Shown: positions 16,135 to 23,343 of the stretch, piece by piece
Numbering within the stretch: the stretch's first letter is position 1
Layout: each line of letters begins with the position of its first letter
Origin: Mycobacterium sp. KBS0706
Lineage (GTDB): Bacteria > Pseudomonadota > Alphaproteobacteria > DSM-16000 > Inquilinaceae
Assembly: GCF_005938675.2 (NCBI RefSeq)
Contig: NZ_VCCH02000028.1
Location: 1-64,000, forward strand
DNA: 64,000 nt
Reading direction: 5' to 3'
Translations under genes and position numbers: made by a program
The notes under the pieces: generated by a model
What the model was told of the DNA's origin: nothing
The model's database searches: none
Seen by the model: the letters and a program-made list of their open reading frames with translations, nothing else

Positions 16135-16722
16135 TCACGGCTCCTCCCTCTCTGCGGCGACCGCGTATCGCGCCGCCATCACGGATGCGGCGCGGCGCAG
16201 TTCGGCCCAACGCCGAACCTGGTTTGCCGTCGATGCGGATGCCGGCGTCACCGGCGGCAGCGGCATCCCGACCGCAAGCAGCGTGGCTCTCTCGCCGCCC
16301 TCCTCGTCCCCGACCTCCGGCACGGGCCCCACCCCGGCGAAGGCGCGGCGCGCGTCGCTGTTCGCCAGGCTGCGGCCCGTCATTCCTGCGTCGTCGACCG
16401 AGCGGTTCCCGGCCCGGCCTGCCGATACCTCCGGACACGTGCGCCGCGAGGTGGCGTATTCCCGAGCCGCCGGCAGCTTAGCGAGCGCCAGGCGCTGCGA
16501 TTCCGTCGCGCCGGCGAAGCCCTCGACCGACTTCCTCAACTGCACCGAGACCTGCTCCTCCGACAGCCCCGTCTGCCGGGCCATCGTCGCGATACCGCTC
16601 AACAGGCCGTCGACCGTCGCGATCCGGGCTGCGAGCGCACTGTCTGTCGCCGACTGGGCCCGGGCTTCCGGCACGAACGCCGACGACGCGAGCACGGCGA
16701 CGGTGATGACCACCGGCCTCAT
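16135..16722 (-). CDS. Secreted protein of the conjugation operon
   Basis: A 195-residue protein with signal peptide MRPVVITVAVLASSAFVPEARA. The mature part starts with ATDSALAARIATVDGLLSGIATMARQTG and a helix VQLRKSVEGFAGATESQRLALA, a pattern like the two larger secreted proteins downstream; a single cysteine follows (RRTCPEVSAG). The C-terminal helix is QVRRWAELRRAASVMAARYAVAA. It may be a third, shorter member of the same group. It is separated from the next downstream gene by 40 bases and from the upstream one by 166 bases. Confidence 0.65.
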   Translation of the reverse strand: MRPVVITVAVLASSAFVPEARAQSATDSALAARIATVDGLLSGIATMARQTGLSEEQVSVQLRKSVEGFAGATESQRLALAKLPAAREYATSRRTCPEVSAGRAGNRSVDDAGMTGRSLANSDARRAFAGVGPVPEVGDEEGGERATLLAVGMPLPPVTPASASTANQVRRWAELRRAASVMAARYAVAAEREEP

Positions 16723-16888
16723 GAAGGGCCTCCATGGGGCGCCTTCGGCCCCGAAAGGGTGCGGCCGCGATCCGTTTCCCCTACTCTCGACCGACAGGCC
16801 GCAGCCTGACGAGCTCCCCTCCCGCAGGGGACGGACCTTGGTGTTCTCGGCCGGACCGCGCGGCCTCTGGAGACGCGGGAGGAAACCA

Positions 16889-17512
16889 TCAGCCGCACTG
16901 CCCCAGAAAGGCGCAGCGCAAGCGCTTCTCTTCGTCGGATTGTCCTGACGTCGTCGGGGACGACGAGGGCGGCGGCGCCGGCGGCGTGTAGGTCAGGACT
17001 GGTGGTGGCGTGAAGCTCTGCGACTTCAGGCTGTAGTTCGACCCGCCGCCGCCGTAACTGCCCAAGCCCGTCAGGTTGATCCGGTCGAGACCGCCCCGGT
17101 TCGTCACCCGGTCCAGCGCGTCCTGGATCGCCCGGTCCGGGCTCACCACCTGGTTCATCACCCGGCGCATGTTGCCGACCGCGCTGCCGAGCTGATCATT
17201 CAAGACATCGCAGACCTTTTGCTTGGCCGCGTTCAGCACGTTCTGCCCGAGCTGGTCGGTCAGCGTCCGAACGAGGCCCAAGGGGTCGGGAATGATCGAC
17301 GACACGTCGAAGGTTTGTAGAAGGCTGCTGTCGATGCAGCTTTTGGCACCCGAGAAGAAGTCCGCCGGGTCGACCTTCAGGCCATCCAGCAGTTGGATTT
17401 CCCGCTGCAAGGCGGCGTCCGCCGCCTGCGACACCGGGCACTCGGACGCGGCCCAGGCCCCGCCCGACCACAACAGCACCGCTGCCGCGACGCCGACCAC
17501 GCCACCACGCAT
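16889..17512 (-). CDS. Secreted Cys-containing protein with Pro-rich tail
   Basis: A 207-residue protein with signal peptide MRGGVVGVAAAVLLWSGGAWA. Mature features are SECPVSQAADAALQREIQLLDGL, FFSGAKSCIDSSLLQTF, KQKVCDVLNDQLG and a Gly/Ser/Pro-rich C-terminal region (YTPPAPPPSSSP) ending in a Cys pair (LRCAFLGQCG). The even number of cysteines fits a disulphide-bonded periplasmic protein. The ATG at 17512 has GGAG eight bases upstream; a GTG three codons earlier overlaps the upstream stop and is possible. Family unknown. Confidence 0.65.
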   Translation of the reverse strand: MRGGVVGVAAAVLLWSGGAWAASECPVSQAADAALQREIQLLDGLKVDPADFFSGAKSCIDSSLLQTFDVSSIIPDPLGLVRTLTDQLGQNVLNAAKQKVCDVLNDQLGSAVGNMRRVMNQVVSPDRAIQDALDRVTNRGGLDRINLTGLGSYGGGGSNYSLKSQSFTPPPVLTYTPPAPPPSSSPTTSGQSDEEKRLRCAFLGQCG

Positions 17513-17517
17513 CGTAT

Positions 17518-18396
17518 TCACTCCAATGATGCCCCAGCACCCGGCTGGGACGTGCCGTTGTCCGCGCGGCGCCGCTCGAGGCGGTCGACATCCGCCAGCA
17601 CACGCATCGCCCAGAGCAGCCCCAGCCGTCGCTCCGCGTCCATGCGCTGCGCCTCGATCTGCAAGTCCTTGTTCGCCATGATCGCCCGCTCGATCGCGAT
17701 CCTCTTGCGATCGGCAAGGACCTCCGCTTCCGAATTCCAGGTGTCGCTCGATTGCGGCGATCCCTCGACCAGCGGCGGCACACCGGGTTCTGCCGTATCC
17801 GGCACACCAGGCTGAACCGGCTGCAGGTTCGCATAGGCGATACCCGTGATCGCCGAGACGTCGTAGCCGACGCCCTTTCCGAAATACGTGCACACCGAGA
17901 CGCCGTTGCCATCGATCGCCGGCGACGTCCCCCGGCCCGCCTTCGGCGCCTCGCACCCACCCCGTATAAAGGCCTGGATGCGGCCCAGTCCGAACTGCAT
18001 GCCGAATAGGATGGCGCTGTCGTCGATGACGAAGCTTTTGCCGCCATAGCTCACTTGCTGGCCGCGCAGCTGACCGAGATACGGTCTGACCTGGCTCCAG
18101 CTCGTCCGCGCATACGTCAGGTAGACTTGCACCTGGCCCGGGCGATCGGCCTTGAACTGTTCCTTCGTGCCGCCATAGAGGCTCGTGAACGTCGCGCCGC
18201 AGGCCTGGAAGAATCCGACACAGCCGAATTGATTGTCGGATTCCCAGCCGCCCTCGGCCAACGAGATCCGGGCGGCGAACGGTGCCAGGTTTTCCGGCAT
18301 CCCGCTGGCGATCAGTTCCGATTGTGGCACCCCGGCCCAGGCCGGCACCGCGGCGCAGCTCGAGACCAGCACCAAGGCCAGGGTGCCCGCCCTCAC
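17518..18396 (-). CDS. Secreted protein with possible lysozyme/transglycosylase-like core
   Basis: A 292-residue secreted protein (signal peptide MRAGTLALVLVSSCAAVPAWA). Residues 40-100 read ARISLAEGGWESDN, FGCVGFFQACGATF and VQVYLTYARTSW, resembling the Glu, the GxxGxxQ loop and the following helix of lytic transglycosylase/lysozyme folds; this is a pattern match by eye. A cysteine-containing middle (FIRGGCEAPKAG, SVCTYFGKG) and a charged helical C-terminus (EVLADRKRIAIERAIMANKD) follow. The GTG start at 18396 overlaps the upstream stop (GTGA). It could trim peptidoglycan or be a structural channel protein. Confidence 0.6.
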   Translation of the reverse strand: MRAGTLALVLVSSCAAVPAWAGVPQSELIASGMPENLAPFAARISLAEGGWESDNQFGCVGFFQACGATFTSLYGGTKEQFKADRPGQVQVYLTYARTSWSQVRPYLGQLRGQQVSYGGKSFVIDDSAILFGMQFGLGRIQAFIRGGCEAPKAGRGTSPAIDGNGVSVCTYFGKGVGYDVSAITGIAYANLQPVQPGVPDTAEPGVPPLVEGSPQSSDTWNSEAEVLADRKRIAIERAIMANKDLQIEAQRMDAERRLGLLWAMRVLADVDRLERRRADNGTSQPGAGASLE

Positions 18397-18899
18397 TTCA
18401 AGGCGCTCCGGTCGAGCGCGAGCACCCCACCCCGCCCGCCGGGCCACACGGCCTTGCCGTCCGTCCCGGTCCCACCATCGAGTTCGCTGAGATCCGAACA
18501 GACGCGGTAGATCATGTCCGCGCCGCGCTCCGGACTGGCCGGCGTGCCCACGTAGACATAGTCGTCGAGCAGCACCGCATCCGGCTTGCCGGGCCGCCGC
18601 AGCACGACCCGAACGGGACACTCCGCGTTGCATCCCGGCTCCTCGAGCCGAGATATGACGACCTCGCCGTCCGCGATCTCCGCGGACCCAGCCTCGACAT
18701 CGACGCCGAAGGTGAGCGGGCGCCGGGCGGCGCGGATCTCCTCCTTTGACCAGATCCCGGCTGGGTCTGTGCCGGTTAGCGTTGTCGGGTGCAGACGAAC
18801 AACCACCCACGGGGCCCTCTCCGCCGCATGGATCGGCTGCATCACGGTCGTGGCGAGCGCCATCATGATGGCGGGCATAAGAATAGTGTTGCGAGACAA
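18393..18899 (-). CDS. Secreted protein, first gene of the minus conjugation operon
   Basis: A 168-residue protein with a signal peptide (about residues 8-26, IMMALATTVMQPIHAAE) and a probably beta-rich mature part (APWVVVRLHPTTLTG, PGCNAECPVRVVLRRPG, DAVLLDDYVYVG) with cysteines in NAECPV and YRVCSDL. The start is the TTG at 18899, because GGGAG lies eight bases before it and none precedes the ATG seven codons in. It heads the 18 kb minus-strand operon across a 187-base gap from the plus-strand operon. No family recognised. Confidence 0.65.
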   Translation of the reverse strand: MSRNTILMPAIMMALATTVMQPIHAAERAPWVVVRLHPTTLTGTDPAGIWSKEEIRAARRPLTFGVDVEAGSAEIADGEVVISRLEEPGCNAECPVRVVLRRPGKPDAVLLDDYVYVGTPASPERGADMIYRVCSDLSELDGGTGTDGKAVWPGGRGGVLALDRSALK

Positions 18900-19086
18900 G
18901 AGTAGATCTCCCGTCGATGATTTGAGTGAGTGGTCCCGATCCGGCCAGCACGTCTAATCGTGTCATGGCGGGTGCTTGCCGTCCTTTTGGGAGGCGTCGG
19001 GAATTTTTAGGGGGTGAGCGAATTACTATTGCAGGATCGCAAACCTAGCCGCATACTACAAGGGGTAATCTTGAGATGGGCAAAAA
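18900..19086. promoter_or_regulatory. Divergent promoter region of the two conjugation operons
   Basis: A 187-base gap, visibly richer in A/T than its surroundings, between the minus operon start (18899) and the plus operon start (19087). On the plus strand TTGCAG (19029-19034) and CATACT (19052-19057) are 17 bases apart, a good sigma-70-like pair that would start transcription near 19064. No equally good pair was found for the minus direction. Confidence 0.5.
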
Positions 19087-19395
19087 ATGTTCAGTCCCTC
19101 CAAGCTCTCCGACAGCATGATCGGACTATTCGTCGGAAAGGCGCGGCAATGGCGTGTCACGCCCGTGAGCTTTGCTACCGGCCGAGAGAATGTCCTTTTG
19201 TCCAGCCAAGTCGACGCCATGGTTTCGACACGCGCGCGATGCATCGCGCTTGCGATCGCTCTCTGGATATTCGGCCTGCTGAATGCCGCCGGCGTCGCTT
19301 GGGCCCTGTCCGGCCGTCTGGACATCGAACCCTATGTGGCCGACGGCAGCATCTTCGGATGTCAGCCGACCGCGGTCCAGGAGCCCGCCCAATGA
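19087..19395 (+). CDS. Small membrane protein, DotJ/IcmM-like by position
   Basis: A 102-residue protein with one membrane helix (CIALAIALWIFGLLNAAGVAWAL, about residues 52-74), a basic cytoplasmic side and a short periplasmic tail ending in a Cys-containing segment. It overlaps dotI by ATGA. In Legionella the small IcmM/DotJ gene sits just before icmL/dotI, so the position suggests the counterpart, but sequence similarity is not obvious to me. The ATG at 19087 lacks a strong ribosome site; in-frame ATGs further on would still retain the helix. Confidence 0.6.
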   Translation: MFSPSKLSDSMIGLFVGKARQWRVTPVSFATGRENVLLSSQVDAMVSTRARCIALAIALWIFGLLNAAGVAWALSGRLDIEPYVADGSIFGCQPTAVQEPAQ

Positions 19396-20039
19396 AGAAC
19401 TTCGAGGTCATCCTCACCGAGGCTGCCGTCGTCACCGACGCATTGAACCGCGGCAAGCTACTGTCCTGGCTGCTCGGCGGCTTCGTCGCCCTTTCTCTCT
19501 TGCTCAACCTGGTGCTGGGCTACGCCCTGCTGCACGTCTACCCGATCAAGGAGTTCCTCTGGACCAGCGATGCTCGCGCCGTCTGCGCCGCGATCCCGCT
19601 GAGCGAGCCCAATATTTCGGCCGCGCGCGTCAAGGACTTTGCAGCCGGGACCGCCGTCACGCTCTGGAGCTTCGACTACCAGAACTGGAAGCGCACCATC
19701 GATACGGTGCTCTCCGCCAACTTCACCCGCGAGGGCCGCGCCGCCTACATGAACGAGCTGCAGAGCCTCGGCATCATGAAGCGCGTGGTCGACGACAAGT
19801 ATGTCGTCACCGCCATTTCCGACGGCGAGCCGATCATTATCGAGGAGGGCAGATCCGCCGGGCGCTACTTCTGGAAGATCCAGGTGCCGATCCGGGTCTT
19901 CTACCGCACGAACGTCGATGTCAGACCCGAAAACCGCGTCTTCGAATTCACCCTGAGACGGGTCGACCCCTCCCCAGCCAACACCAACGGCATCGCGGTC
20001 GACGCCGTCGCCTCCAAGCAGCGGATGGAGACTCGATGA
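19392..20039 (+). CDS. dotI: DotI/IcmL/TraM inner-membrane channel protein
   Basis: A 215-residue protein with a single N-terminal membrane helix (LLSWLLGGFVALSLLLNLVLGYALL, residues 23-47) and a periplasmic VirB8/NTF2-like domain. The segments TLWSFDYQNWKRTIDTVLSANFT and GRAAYMNELQSLGIM, and YFWKIQVPIRVFYRTN, are typical of the DotI/TraM family. DotI and DotJ form an inner-membrane complex in Legionella. It overlaps both neighbours by ATGA and is followed, after a small gene, by dotH and dotG, the usual T4BSS order. Confidence 0.88.
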   Translation: MKNFEVILTEAAVVTDALNRGKLLSWLLGGFVALSLLLNLVLGYALLHVYPIKEFLWTSDARAVCAAIPLSEPNISAARVKDFAAGTAVTLWSFDYQNWKRTIDTVLSANFTREGRAAYMNELQSLGIMKRVVDDKYVVTAISDGEPIIIEEGRSAGRYFWKIQVPIRVFYRTNVDVRPENRVFEFTLRRVDPSPANTNGIAVDAVASKQRMETR

Positions 20040-20284
20040 GACGCGCCATTCTCCTCTTGGCTCTTGTCGCCGTTTCCTCCGCGCAAGCCGCGGACGCACC
20101 CGCGCCCCGCTCCGCCCGGGTCACCTGCCCAGCCGACGGCGCCAAGGCCGATCCCGTCGCGATGCTCGAGATGGAGGCGCTGCGCCGCCGCATCGTCGCG
20201 CTCGAGGAGCGCGTCGAGGGCCTGGAGCTCCAGCTTCAATCGGAATTCTCCGCAACCCCTCAACCCCAGGAGGACAGGCCATGA
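20036..20284 (+). CDS. Small secreted coiled-coil protein
   Basis: An 82-residue protein: signal peptide MRRAILLLALVAVSSAQAAD, a short linker with one Cys (RVTCPADG), then a coiled coil (AMLEMEALRRRIVALEERV, then EGLELQLQ). It has the same length and plan as 5701-5949 in the divergent operon. Both ends overlap dotI and dotH by ATGA, so it is co-translated with core channel genes. The usual T4BSS core order has no gene here. Confidence 0.7.
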   Translation: MRRAILLLALVAVSSAQAADAPAPRSARVTCPADGAKADPVAMLEMEALRRRIVALEERVEGLELQLQSEFSATPQPQEDRP

Positions 20285-21339
20285 GGCGCTTCCCGCTGGC
20301 GGCGTCGCTGGCCGTGGCTGCCATTCACACCGCCGCCCTCGCGCAGACCCCCGCCACGACTGTCCAGGCCATGCCCGAGACCGTCTCACCGCAGCAGGCC
20401 GGTCAGGCCACCGTCACCCAGCCGGCGGCCGCCAACCAAGGTGAGCCGCCGCCGCCGGCGCCGCTTACGCCCGAGGATCTGGAGCGGCTGCGCCTGGAGA
20501 TGCTGCAGAACGACAGCGCGACGCAGCTCACCCCGGGCGAGATCGGCTCATTGCGTGACCGCAACCGTGACACCCAGAGGGCGCTTTCCTATCCCTCCTA
20601 CGAGACCACCCCGCCCCCCGTCGGCCAGCGCCGCGAGATCCAGGTCTCGCCATCGCCCAACACCCCGCCGTATCCGCTGGTGCTGTGGAAGGGGATGGTC
20701 ACGGCGATCACCTTCCTCGACCGCACCGGCAATCCGTGGCCCATCCTCCGGGTCGCCCGTGATCCGGGTGCCTTTGCCCTGAACGGGCAGGGTTGCGCCG
20801 CCGGCGGCGAGCAGAGCGAGATGTCCGCCGGCGAGGGCGACCGCATCACCACCATCACCGTCATGCCCTGCGCATTTTGGTCGTGGGGCAATATCGTCAT
20901 CTCTCTCGACGGCATGACCGCCCCGATCATCTTCCAGGTGTCGAGCGGCGCCAAGGAAGGCTATGCCGCGGCCGTCGACATGGGCATCACCGTTCATCTG
21001 CCCGGCACCTCGCCCCTCAAGCCGCAACGTCCCGCGGGATATGCCGCCGCACCCGACGACGCGACCGGGTTCCGGCCCGATGCCGCCCTGTCGGAATTCC
21101 TCAACGGCACACCGCCCAAGGCCGCTCGCCCCGCCAAGGTCCTCAGCAGCGCCGACGCCGCCGCCTGGATCTACGGCGGCGCTCTCTACCTCCGGGGCAA
21201 CTTCACCGTCGTCAACCCGGTCCATCAGGCCCGCGCCGCCTATGGGGAGCTACAGGTTTGGCGCTTCGACCAGCCGGTTAGCCGCATCCTGGTCAAGGAT
21301 CGCAGCGGCGCCGAGCAGATCGTCACCCTCGACTTCTGA
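20281..21339 (+). CDS. dotH: DotH/IcmK/TraN outer-membrane channel protein
   Basis: A 352-residue secreted protein. A signal peptide (RFPLAASLAVAAIHTAALAQ) precedes a Pro/Gln-rich linker and a helix (LTPEDLERLRLEMLQ). The conserved DotH core follows: TPPYPLVLWKGMVTAITFLD, GNPWPILRVARDPGAF, ITTITVMPCAFWSWGNIVISL and the C-terminal WIYGGALYLRGNF. In Legionella DotH, DotC, DotD, DotF and DotG make the core complex across the envelope. It overlaps the small upstream gene and lies nine bases before dotG. Confidence 0.9.
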   Translation: MRRFPLAASLAVAAIHTAALAQTPATTVQAMPETVSPQQAGQATVTQPAAANQGEPPPPAPLTPEDLERLRLEMLQNDSATQLTPGEIGSLRDRNRDTQRALSYPSYETTPPPVGQRREIQVSPSPNTPPYPLVLWKGMVTAITFLDRTGNPWPILRVARDPGAFALNGQGCAAGGEQSEMSAGEGDRITTITVMPCAFWSWGNIVISLDGMTAPIIFQVSSGAKEGYAAAVDMGITVHLPGTSPLKPQRPAGYAAAPDDATGFRPDAALSEFLNGTPPKAARPAKVLSSADAAAWIYGGALYLRGNFTVVNPVHQARAAYGELQVWRFDQPVSRILVKDRSGAEQIVTLDF

Positions 21340-21347
21340 GGTCCGCC

Positions 21348-22544
21348 ATGCCGTTCGATCCGAAACACCGCATCTACCTCTACGCCGGCGTCGGCGCCCT
21401 CACCGCCATCGCGATCGCGGGCACCATCGCGCTCGTCAGCCTCAACCGAGGTCCGGCCTCTTCGGGCATGGCCGGCGCCGAGCTCAACAGCGGCGTCCCC
21501 GCTCTGCGCAACGACTACATGCGCCCGGTCGGTGAGGCCGAGGCCTCGCGCCGGGCCGCCACCAACACCCAGCAGGTCGACGCCGCCGCCGCCGAAGGCG
21601 GCACCGCCATCGCCCAGCCGGTCATCGCCGAGAGCTACCCGGCCGGCTCGGATCGCGACGAGATGCTCCGCGCAGCCCAGCCCGATGCCTCGGCGCCGAC
21701 GCCTGCGCCGACTGCCCAGACGAGTCCGGCCGCGGCCCAGCAGCCGATCATCATCTACCAGACCGCCCCGCGTCCCGCGCTTTCGCCCGAGCAGCTCTCC
21801 ACCTATCGGGACAGCATCAGCGCGCAGATGAAGCTCACCGCACCGGTCCCTCCCCGCTTCACCGTCGTGACGTATCCCAAGCCCGCTCCGCCGGCCCCTG
21901 CAGCGGCGCCTGCGGCGGCGCCGGCACAGGGCGGCACCGCTGCCGGCACGGCCGGGCCGCTGGCTTCTCGCGTCCTCGCCCAGCCCGGCGACATCGTCTA
22001 TGCGACCCTCGACCAGGGCTTCAACAGCGACGATCCGCGGGGCCTCCCGGTCTTCGCCACGATCCGCGATCCCCGCGACGGCGGCCGCGGCCCGCTCGAC
22101 GGCGACCGCCTCATGGGCAGGGTCACCTACTCCGCAGAGAACGCCTCGCTCACCTTCCAGAGCCTGATCCTCAACGGCCGCTCGGTGCCGATCCAGGCTA
22201 TGGCGATCACCGAAACGGACGCCCGGACCGGCATCGCTGGGGACGTCGACCACCACACCCTCGAGCGCTACGGCTCGCTCTTCATCGCCGGCCTGCTGCA
22301 AGGCGTCGGCGAGGTCGGCCAGATCCTCGCCCAAAACTACGACGCCACCGTCTATCCCGACGTCGGCGCCATCCGGTACAGCAACCGCGATGTCGACTGG
22401 GCCACCGCCGGCATGGGCGTGCTGCGGCCGCTCGGCACCCAGATGTCCAGCTTCGCCGGCCGCGGCTTCGACCGACCACCAACCGTTACCGCCCCGGCCG
22501 GCATGGGCATGGGCGTCATCTTCACCCAACCCGTCAGCCTCTGA
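21348..22544 (+). CDS. dotG: DotG/IcmE/TraO core-channel protein (VirB10-like)
   Basis: A 398-residue protein. One N-terminal membrane helix (IYLYAGVGALTAIAIAGTIALV) is followed by an Ala/Pro/Gln-rich periplasmic stretch, then the VirB10/TrbI-like domain: VLAQPGDIVYATLDQGFNSD, GPLDGDRLMGRVTYS, AENASLTFQSLILNG. DotG links inner and outer membranes in T4BSS. It is much shorter than Legionella DotG (about 1,050 residues) because the pentapeptide-type repeat region is missing, as in plasmid TraO proteins. It follows dotH in the same operon. Confidence 0.9.
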   Translation: MPFDPKHRIYLYAGVGALTAIAIAGTIALVSLNRGPASSGMAGAELNSGVPALRNDYMRPVGEAEASRRAATNTQQVDAAAAEGGTAIAQPVIAESYPAGSDRDEMLRAAQPDASAPTPAPTAQTSPAAAQQPIIIYQTAPRPALSPEQLSTYRDSISAQMKLTAPVPPRFTVVTYPKPAPPAPAAAPAAAPAQGGTAAGTAGPLASRVLAQPGDIVYATLDQGFNSDDPRGLPVFATIRDPRDGGRGPLDGDRLMGRVTYSAENASLTFQSLILNGRSVPIQAMAITETDARTGIAGDVDHHTLERYGSLFIAGLLQGVGEVGQILAQNYDATVYPDVGAIRYSNRDVDWATAGMGVLRPLGTQMSSFAGRGFDRPPTVTAPAGMGMGVIFTQPVSL

Positions 22545-22562
22545 CCCTCCAGAGACATTCCC

Positions 22563-23063
22563 GTGACGTCCAACCAGTCGACCCGCTCCCTCGGCCCGGT
22601 CATCGCCATCGGCCTGATCGGCTTCGCCGGCTACGTCATCGCCATCGGGGCCAGGAACGTCGCCAGAGCCCTAACTGTGCCCGCAACCCTCGCGGCGATC
22701 GAGCGGCCCCCGACGTGGCAGCTCACGGTTCTCGCCGTCGTCCCCCTTGTCGTTGTTGCTGTCCTCGTCGCGACCTTCATCTGGCGAGCCCAGCGCTGGC
22801 GATCATCCCTCTTCCGGCACGTTCTCCAGGCACTGGACATCGGCGCCGCCGCGACCGTTGCGCTCGGCATCGCAGCCTATGTCGCCTTCGCTGCCCGCTA
22901 CCGCCCGCTCCAATCCTATTTCGACCAGTTCCCCGACGACGCCGGCGCCCAGTTGGCCGCCGCCCTTTATGCCTCGGCTTGGCTGACCATCGCCTTCGGC
23001 GTTGCCCTCGCGGCCATCGGATTTCTCGCCCGACGCTTCCTCCTGAAGGCAATGACAACATGA
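22563..23063 (+). CDS. Four-helix membrane protein of the conjugation operon
   Basis: A 166-residue hydrophobic protein from GTG at 22563, with helices at SLGPVIAIGLIGFAGYVIAIG, LTVLAVVPLVVVAVLVATFIW, IGAAATVALGIAAYVAFAA and AWLTIAFGVALAAIGFLA. It ends by overlapping the next gene (ATGA). IncI TraP/TraQ-type genes sit near this point between traO and traU, but sequence similarity is not apparent. It resembles 5237-5704 in size and topology. Confidence 0.7.
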   Translation: MTSNQSTRSLGPVIAIGLIGFAGYVIAIGARNVARALTVPATLAAIERPPTWQLTVLAVVPLVVVAVLVATFIWRAQRWRSSLFRHVLQALDIGAAATVALGIAAYVAFAARYRPLQSYFDQFPDDAGAQLAAALYASAWLTIAFGVALAAIGFLARRFLLKAMTT

Positions 23064-23341
23064 CCGGCGATACCCTCACGCTCGCCGACGTGCTCAGGGG
23101 CATCGTCGACATCCTGAAGAACGGCGTCGCGGACCTGGTGATCATCGTCTGCGGGGCCATCGGTGTCGCCCTCTGCCTCTACGCGATGTGGCGCCTCTAC
23201 CTCAGCACCATCGAGTCCCGCGCCATGGGTGACGATGTCCGCACATCCACCGGCGCCACGGCCGCCTTCGTCATCGCCGCCCTCCTTGCGCTCGTCGGCC
23301 TGGTCGCCGCGCGCATCTCCTCCCTCTACACCGGGACCTGA
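23060..23341 (+). CDS. Small IcmC/IcmD-like membrane protein
   Basis: A 93-residue protein with two membrane helices (VADLVIIVCGAIGVALCLYAMWRLY and AAFVIAALLALVGLVAARIS) separated by a short basic/polar loop. This two-helix hairpin, with a Gly-rich first helix followed by a YxMWxLY segment, is like the IcmD/TraR and IcmC/TraQ proteins. The ATG at 23060 overlaps the previous stop, and dotO starts three bases after its TGA. The position between dotG and dotO fits a TraR-type protein. Confidence 0.7.
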   Translation: MTGDTLTLADVLRGIVDILKNGVADLVIIVCGAIGVALCLYAMWRLYLSTIESRAMGDDVRTSTGATAAFVIAALLALVGLVAARISSLYTGT

Positions 23342-23343
23342 CT

